The position numbers and the translations under genes are program-made. From the NCBI GenBank assembly GCA_964394835.1, contig CAYMZA010000011.1, positions 1-16,135 on the forward strand: a stretch of DNA of 16,135 nt, given 5' to 3'. The DNA comes from UM-FILTER-36-13 sp964394835. GTDB lineage: Bacteria > Patescibacteriota > Patescibacteriia > UBA1558 > GWA2-36-10. Position 1 is the first letter of the stretch; each line of letters opens with the position of its first letter. The notes beneath the pieces are model-generated. The model saw nothing but the letters and a program-made list of their open reading frames with translations. It was not told the DNA's origin and ran no database searches. This document shows positions 12,000-16,135 of this stretch, piece by piece.

Positions 12000-13361
12000 T
12001 TACTTTAATAGTATAGTTTGATTATATTTAACTAATTCAGAGTTTATATTTAACTCTTTTTTTATACTTTGAGAAAAACTTTCTAGCACTTCCTTATTAC
12101 CATGTACTAATAATATTTTTTTTGGTTTTTCTTTGTAATTATTTAACCAGTTTAATAGTGCGTTCATGTCTCCATGAGCAGAAAAGCCATTAATTTTTTC
12201 AACATTAGCTTTTATTGGTATTATCCTATTGTTATAGTGAAAGTCAAAGCTACCAGTTAATATTTTATGTCCTAATGTTCCTGGTACTTGGAAACCAGTA
12301 AATACTACATTATTTTTGTAATCAGAAACATATCTAGCTAAGTGGTGTAATATTCTACCGCCTTCCATCATTCCACTCCCTGCTATAATCATTTTTGGTT
12401 TAGAGCTTCTATTAATATCTTTAGACTTTTCTACAGTATTAGTTACTTTTAAATGGGGGAAGCTAAAAAGATCATTGTCATTTTTTAAAACATTCTGAGC
12501 TTTTTCATTTAATAAATCTAAATGCTTTCTATATACTTTAGTTACTGAATTAGCCATAGGGCTATCTAAGAAAATTGGCATATTAAAATCTATATGTTTT
12601 TCATAGTAGTTATTTAATATCTCTAGAATATCTTGAGCTCTTTCAATTGCAAAAGTAGAAACAATCATTACAGAATGGTTAAGAGCTGTTTTTTGAGTAG
12701 CTTTTATTAATTTGGTTTCTCTTTCTTCTCTATTTTCATGTAGCCTGTCACCATATGTTCCTTCCATTATGATGTAATCTGCTTTGTCTAGGTAGTCTAC
12801 ATTTTTTATTAAAGGCATTTCTTCTTGTCCTAGATCTCCACTAAAAACTATTATTTTATCATCAGCTTTAATTTCTACAATAGCTGACCCTAAGATATGA
12901 CCAGCATTGTGTAATGTAAAACTTATATTATCAGTTAATCTTTGCTTATTATAATATTCAACACTTTTCCAAGATTTATTTAAGTCAGAAAGATTTTTAG
13001 AAGAGTAGAGCAATGCTAATTTATTTCTCCTTGTCTTTCTTTGCATTATTTCTAGGTTATCTCCTAGAACTATTTGAGCTAATTCAATTGTTGGTCTAGT
13101 AGCGTATATATTGCCTTTATACTTTCCAGCAAATAATATTGGCAATCTACCACAATGATCTAAATGGGCATGAGTAAGTATTACTGTATCAATATCTTTA
13201 GGGTCAAAGTCTAATTCTTCCCAGTTTTTGAAATAGTTTTCTTGTCCTCCTTGAAAAAAACCACAGTCTATTAATATTCTATATCCATTTATGTTTAATA
13301 GGTGGCAAGAACCTGTTACTTCTTCCGTAGCTCCGTACGACGTTAGTTTAATATTTTTCAT
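12000..13361 (-). CDS. Beta-CASP metallo-beta-lactamase RNase (CPSF/Ysh1-like)
   Basis: This is a zinc-dependent RNase of the group that includes TTHA0252 and archaeal/eukaryotic CPSF nucleases, acting in RNA processing or decay. The 453 residues show the metallo-beta-lactamase motif HAHLDH (64-69), His154 (NAGHILGS), Asp176 (SGDLG), the beta-CASP motif A Glu in MEGTYGDR (199-206), motif B in GSGMMEGGRILHH (328-340) and motif C His396 in SAHGD, followed by LLVHGN. All expected metal ligands are present and the length fits. It begins 2 bases after the CYTH gene stop, so the two form an operon. It lacks KH domains and the RNase J C-terminal domain. Whether it is an endo- or exonuclease cannot be told. 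Confidence 0.94.
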   Translation of the reverse strand: MKNIKLTSYGATEEVTGSCHLLNINGYRILIDCGFFQGGQENYFKNWEELDFDPKDIDTVILTHAHLDHCGRLPILFAGKYKGNIYATRPTIELAQIVLGDNLEIMQRKTRRNKLALLYSSKNLSDLNKSWKSVEYYNKQRLTDNISFTLHNAGHILGSAIVEIKADDKIIVFSGDLGQEEMPLIKNVDYLDKADYIIMEGTYGDRLHENREERETKLIKATQKTALNHSVMIVSTFAIERAQDILEILNNYYEKHIDFNMPIFLDSPMANSVTKVYRKHLDLLNEKAQNVLKNDNDLFSFPHLKVTNTVEKSKDINRSSKPKMIIAGSGMMEGGRILHHLARYVSDYKNNVVFTGFQVPGTLGHKILTGSFDFHYNNRIIPIKANVEKINGFSAHGDMNALLNWLNNYKEKPKKILLVHGNKEVLESFSQSIKKELNINSELVKYNQTILLK

Positions 13362-13363
13362 TT

Positions 13364-13945
13364 TTATTTTATAAACGGATTATTCATATTAAATAATATT
13401 TTAGGAGTATTTTTATTTATTTGATCAATGGTTATTCCATATTTTTTAGCATATTGAAAATCTACTGAACCAAACATTGCTTTAGAGTAGTCAAAATATA
13501 ATTTTTTACTTACTTGTTTTACTTTTTCTTCTGATGGTCCTTCTATTTCTACAAATGGTTCTAGAAAAGGCCATTCGTCTATAGTTATTTCTACATCATC
13601 TATTTTCCATAATTCTCTTTTACTTTCTTGATATGCTTGTTTTTCACAACCAATAGTATCTATTATTTCTTTAGCATCTTTAAAGCTACTTACTGTTATG
13701 CAAGTTTCTTTTTGGCTCTCTATATGCTTATCATCAGGTACTATTTTAACACTCATAGTTACTTTATCAGATTCTTGTCTTACTCTAATCCAACCACCAA
13801 AAATTTTATGTCCCTTAGGAAAGTCCCACACATGTCTTTTCATTAAAAATTCAGGATAAATCATTTTAGCTCCTACTTTTTTAAGGCGAGAACGTATTTC
13901 ATCCTTATCTATGTTTATAAATGTAGCTTCGTATTCTATTTCCAT
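13364..13945 (-). CDS. CYTH-domain protein (class IV adenylate cyclase/triphosphatase fold)
   Basis: CYTH enzymes form a beta tunnel that binds triphosphates; members are CyaB-type adenylate cyclases, thiamine triphosphatases and polyphosphatases. The 193-residue protein has the N-terminal signature region EIEYEATF, WIRVRQE (52-58), MSVKIV (64-69), the VEITIDEWPFLEPFVEIEG strand pair (about 118-136) and a C-terminal KKYGIT. The ExExK motif is altered: Glu4 and Glu6 remain, but the Lys is Thr8 (codon ACA). Activity may therefore differ or be lost. The gene heads an operon with the beta-CASP RNase. A TATAAT ends 6 bases before the ATG, so the mRNA is probably leaderless. Substrate unknown; cAMP synthesis should not be assumed. 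Confidence 0.87.
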   Translation of the reverse strand: MEIEYEATFINIDKDEIRSRLKKVGAKMIYPEFLMKRHVWDFPKGHKIFGGWIRVRQESDKVTMSVKIVPDDKHIESQKETCITVSSFKDAKEIIDTIGCEKQAYQESKRELWKIDDVEITIDEWPFLEPFVEIEGPSEEKVKQVSKKLYFDYSKAMFGSVDFQYAKKYGITIDQINKNTPKILFNMNNPFIK

Positions 13946-13951
13946 ACTAGG

Positions 13952-13957
13952 ATTATA
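13952..13957 (-). promoter_or_regulatory. -10 element giving a probable leaderless CYTH transcript
   Basis: A perfect TATAAT on the minus strand with only CCTAGT between it and the ATG. The predicted start falls on the A of the start codon. Confidence 0.65.
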
Positions 13958-13973
13958 TCATTTTTTAGATAAA

Positions 13974-13999
13974 TAAAAAACCTGGTATAGTGCCAGGCT
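13974..13999 (-). terminator. Terminator of the iscS-iscU-sod-prx operon
   Basis: Minus strand AGCCTGG (13999-13993), 7-base loop, CCAGGTT (13985-13979), then a T run. It lies 6 bases after the peroxiredoxin stop. Confidence 0.88.
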
Positions 14000-14005
14000 C
14001 TTTGT

Positions 14006-14617
14006 TTATATCTTACCAACTAAATCAAGTCCAGGTTTTAAAGTGTCTTTACCTGGTTCCCAATTAGCAGGACATACTTTGTCGCCATATTTATGTGTGA
14101 ATTGAGCTGCTTGTAATTTTCTTAGTAATTCTTTACTAGATCTACCAATGCCATTATCATGTACTTCTATAGTTTTTAAATTACCTTCAGGGTCTATGAT
14201 GAATGTTCCACGAAGAGCTAGTCCTTCTTCTTCTATTATAACTCCGTATGATCTAGATATACTTCCAGTTGGATCAGCTACCATAGGAAAGTTTATTTTT
14301 TTAATTTCTTCTGATTCATCATGCCAAGCCTTATGAACAAATACTGTATCAGTACTTACTGATAATACTTCAGTGTTTAATTTTTTAATTTCTTTATAAT
14401 TATCTGCTAAATCTCCTAATTCAGTAGGGCATACAAAAGTAAAGTCAGCAGGATAAAAGAACAGTATTACCCACTTACCTTTATATTTATCAAGACTTAT
14501 TTTTTTAATATCATCTTCATAATATACTTCAGCCTCAAATTGAGGAGCTTGTTTACCAATTGTTGGTGTAATATTGTCAAATATTAAATCTTCACAACAG
14601 TTGTTTATTTCTTGCAT
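14006..14617 (-). CDS. Typical 2-Cys peroxiredoxin (AhpC/Prx1 family)
   Basis: It reduces hydrogen peroxide and organic hydroperoxides in the cytoplasm. The 203-residue protein carries the peroxidatic Cys63 in DFTFVCPTE (58-66) and the resolving Cys182 in VCPANW, with PxxxTxxC geometry and Arg137 in LALRGTFIID. The C-terminal tail (GKDTLKPGLDLVGKI) lacks the YF motif linked to overoxidation sensitivity, so it is probably a robust form. Two extra cysteines (7 and 8) sit in the N-terminal extension NNCCED; their role is unknown. It starts 9 bases after the sod stop and closes the operon. No AhpF is present, so the electron donor is probably thioredoxin-like and encoded elsewhere. Confidence 0.96.
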   Translation of the reverse strand: MQEINNCCEDLIFDNITPTIGKQAPQFEAEVYYEDDIKKISLDKYKGKWVILFFYPADFTFVCPTELGDLADNYKEIKKLNTEVLSVSTDTVFVHKAWHDESEEIKKINFPMVADPTGSISRSYGVIIEEEGLALRGTFIIDPEGNLKTIEVHDNGIGRSSKELLRKLQAAQFTHKYGDKVCPANWEPGKDTLKPGLDLVGKI

Positions 14618-14626
14618 AGTTTTTTA

Positions 14627-15241
14627 TTACTTATTATTTAAATATTTTTCTTGTACTTTATCCCAGTTTATAATCTTAAAGAAGTTTTCTACAAATTCAT
14701 TTCTTCTATTTTGATATTTTAGATAATATGCATGTTCCCATACATCTATACCAAATAAAGGGATATGATTTAAAGAATAGGGGCTGTCTTGGTTTAATGT
14801 TTTTTCAATTATTAGTTTATCATTATCCAATGATAACCAAGCCCAACCAGAACCAAACATAGCCATACTAGCTTTAGTCAATTCTTCTTTAAAATTATCA
14901 AAACTTTCAAAAGTATTATTAATTGCTTCTAATAATTCACCTTCTGGTAAATTATTTTCTTTTCCATGTCTAATGGTTTCCCAAAGAATACTATGATGTA
15001 CATGACCACCACCATGATTCTTTACTGCAGTTTTAATTTCTTCATGAACATTATCTATATCTTGTAGTATTTCTTCTGCTGTTTTGTCAAATAATTCAGG
15101 ATTATTCTCTAAGGCTTTATTAAAATTTGTTGTGTAAGCTACATGATGTTTATCATGATGCACTTTCATTGTTTCTTCATCCATATATGGTTCTAAAGCA
15201 TTGTATTCATATGGCAAAGAAGGTGTTGTAAATTTTTCCAT
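14627..15241 (-). CDS. sodA: Fe/Mn-family superoxide dismutase, Mn-like
   Basis: It converts superoxide to oxygen and peroxide; the neighbouring peroxiredoxin would remove the peroxide. The 204-residue protein has metal ligands His28 (KVHHDKHH), His83 (VHHSILW), Asp166 and His170 (GIDVWEHAYYLKY). The outer-sphere Gln lies in the LNQDSP position (Gln151), with glycine in GGGH, a pattern of Mn-type or cambialistic enzymes rather than Fe-type. GSGWAWL (130-136) is intact. There is no signal peptide, so it is cytoplasmic. It lies 5 bases after iscU and 9 before the peroxiredoxin gene. The metal assignment is inferred from these two positions only. Confidence 0.95.
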   Translation of the reverse strand: MEKFTTPSLPYEYNALEPYMDEETMKVHHDKHHVAYTTNFNKALENNPELFDKTAEEILQDIDNVHEEIKTAVKNHGGGHVHHSILWETIRHGKENNLPEGELLEAINNTFESFDNFKEELTKASMAMFGSGWAWLSLDNDKLIIEKTLNQDSPYSLNHIPLFGIDVWEHAYYLKYQNRRNEFVENFFKIINWDKVQEKYLNNK

Positions 15242-15246
15242 AATTT

Positions 15247-15681
15247 TTATTTAATTATTCTTTTTTCTTGTTTACTTTTTTTAAAGTAATCATTTATTGC
15301 AGCTCTTAAAGCTTGATCTCCTAGAACAGAGCAATGAATTTTACGTGTAGGTAAACCACCTAATTCTTCAGTAATATCTTGAGGTTTAAGTTTTAAAGCT
15401 TTATCTATTTTAATTCCTTTAACCATAGTAGATAGCATAGAGGTTGCTCCAATAGCTGAAGCACAACCAAATGTTTGCCACTTCATATCTGTTATACTAT
15501 CAGTTTTTTTATCTACTTTAATCCAAACTTTCATCATATCTCCACAAGCCGGAGAGCCAACCATGCCTAAACCGTCATAGCTTTTAATTTCTTTTTCATC
15601 TAAAACTATATTCTTAGGGTTAAAGAAATGATCTTTTACTGTTTTTGTATATATCCAAGGATCTTTAGATGTATTTTTCAT
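15247..15681 (-). CDS. iscU: Fe-S cluster scaffold protein IscU/NifU-N type
   Basis: IscU builds [2Fe-2S] clusters with sulfur from IscS and passes them to apoproteins. The 144-residue protein keeps all three cluster cysteines, Cys46 (GSPACGDMM), Cys73 (FGCASAIG) and Cys117 (KIHCSVLG), and the stabilising Asp48. The Gly-Ser-Pro-Ala-Cys-Gly-Asp stretch is closer to the NifU/IscU type than to SufU, which has a zinc insert. The N-terminus carries about ten extra residues (MKNTSKDPWI), and the C-terminus is basic. It starts one base after the iscS stop, so synthesis of donor and scaffold is coupled. No iscA, hscA/B or fdx is seen in the window. Confidence 0.95.
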   Translation of the reverse strand: MKNTSKDPWIYTKTVKDHFFNPKNIVLDEKEIKSYDGLGMVGSPACGDMMKVWIKVDKKTDSITDMKWQTFGCASAIGATSMLSTMVKGIKIDKALKLKPQDITEELGGLPTRKIHCSVLGDQALRAAINDYFKKSKQEKRIIK

Positions 15682-15682
15682 A

Positions 15683-16135
15683 TTATATTTTAATTACCCT
15701 TCTTTTAAAATTATCTATTTCTTTTTCTACATCTTTCATGCTTGCTTTTGTAGGAGAAATCTTTCTTAAGGTTTTAACTATTTTTGGTAATTTATTTATT
15801 AAATATTCTAAATCTTTTTTCTTTGTATATTTTCCTAATGTAAATCTCATAGAACCATGTGCAACTTCGTATGGAGCACCTAAAGCTCTAATTACATGAG
15901 AAGGTTCTAAACTAGTAGAAGTACAAGCAGAACCAGTAGAAGCCTGAATACCTATTTCATCAAGATAGAGTAGCATAGCTTCTCCTTCAATATCCATAAT
16001 AGATATATTTATATTATTTGGCAGTCTTTCTTTTGGATCTCCATTTAATCTTGTTTTGGGGATAGTTTTTAATATTTGAGTTATTAAATAGTCTCTTAAT
16101 TTAATTAATCTTTTATTTTCTTTTTCTTTATTTTT
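15683..16135 (-). CDS. iscS: Cysteine desulfurase IscS/NifS, C-terminal part (5' end beyond window)
   Basis: This PLP enzyme takes sulfur from cysteine for Fe-S clusters and tRNA thiolation. The open frame runs without a break from the window end, giving about 150 C-terminal residues. It contains RLNGDPKERLPNNINIS, GEAMLLYLDE, the active-site loop Cys in STGSACTS, and LEPSHVIRALG, all standard for IscS/NifS. The methionine at 15997 lies inside this conserved region and is not the start. The catalytic loop is short and Cys-containing, and the tail after the loop is basic. The PLP-lysine region lies outside the window. First visible gene of the iscS-iscU-sod-prx operon. Confidence 0.95.
   Translation of the reverse strand, partial: KNKEKENKRLIKLRDYLITQILKTIPKTRLNGDPKERLPNNINISIMDIEGEAMLLYLDEIGIQASTGSACTSTSLEPSHVIRALGAPYEVAHGSMRFTLGKYTKKKDLEYLINKLPKIVKTLRKISPTKASMKDVEKEIDNFKRRVIKI

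Noticed and set aside
15683..15997. A separate 104-residue protein starting at the Met near 15997
   Set aside because: The same frame stays open to the window end with IscS/NifS-conserved sequence before this Met, so it is an internal residue of a truncated iscS.
1..16135. UGA recoding as in Gracilibacteria/Absconditabacteria
   Set aside because: TGA is used as a stop (rluD-gmk ATGA overlap, cNMP/GAF gene) and conserved proteins read cleanly with the standard code.
1..16135. CRISPR array or insertion sequence
   Set aside because: No regularly spaced repeats, transposase or terminal inverted repeats were seen on reading through the window.

Overview
This window is AT-rich, densely packed bacterial DNA in which nearly every gene lies on the minus strand. 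It opens with the 3' end of a 5S rRNA, so the region lies just downstream of an rRNA operon. Gene content and compactness suggest a member of the Candidate Phyla Radiation (Patescibacteria): small genes, gaps of a few bases, mostly A-rich rather than Shine-Dalgarno starts, tRNA scatter, and PilT and vitamin B12-dependent ribonucleotide reductase without biosynthetic pathways. That placement is inference; no marker in the window fixes a lineage. The standard code fits: TGA serves as a stop, for example in the ATGA overlap of rluD and gmk.

Layout. 1-50: 5S rRNA end. 114-1352 (+): an EndoQ-type PHP nuclease. 1407-1664 (-): a small membrane protein. 1745-2363 (-): rplS followed with no gap by tRNA-Leu, then tRNA-Ala and tRNA-Val. 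2454-3916 (-): rluD-family pseudouridine synthase overlapping guanylate kinase. 4031-4375 (-): a stand-alone receiver protein with its own good promoter. 4468-4631 (-): tRNA-Arg and tRNA-Lys. 4669-6635 (-): pilT and a cyclic-nucleotide-binding/GAF protein. 6725-8211 (-): cobO/btuR, a DUF4430 protein and a DUF6580-like membrane protein. 8295-8620 (+): two tiny membrane proteins with textbook Shine-Dalgarno sites. 8669-11560 (-): a large class II (adenosylcobalamin) ribonucleotide reductase behind two NrdR boxes. 11885-11995 (+): a 36-residue ORF. 12000-13945 (-): a CYTH protein and a beta-CASP metallo-beta-lactamase RNase. 14006-16135 (-): iscS (cut by the window end), iscU, superoxide dismutase and a 2-Cys peroxiredoxin in one tight operon.

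How the genes fit together. The most interesting theme is vitamin B12. A transcobalamin-like DUF4430 protein, a multi-span membrane protein and the ATP:corrinoid adenosyltransferase form one operon, and the AdoCbl-dependent ribonucleotide reductase lies next to it. This looks like a capture-import-adenosylate-use chain that supports deoxynucleotide synthesis without B12 synthesis. The reductase promoter has two NrdR-box palindromes 32 bp apart, one between -35 and -10 and the other over the start point, which is a clear repression layout. The iscS-iscU-sod-prx operon joins Fe-S assembly to oxidant defence. The pilT neighbour suggests a cytoplasmic sensor tied to type IV pilus retraction.

Two translation-initiation styles are visible. 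Most genes have A-rich leaders or almost none, and at least one looks leaderless. A small set (the receiver protein and three tiny ORFs) have strong AGGAG-type sites.
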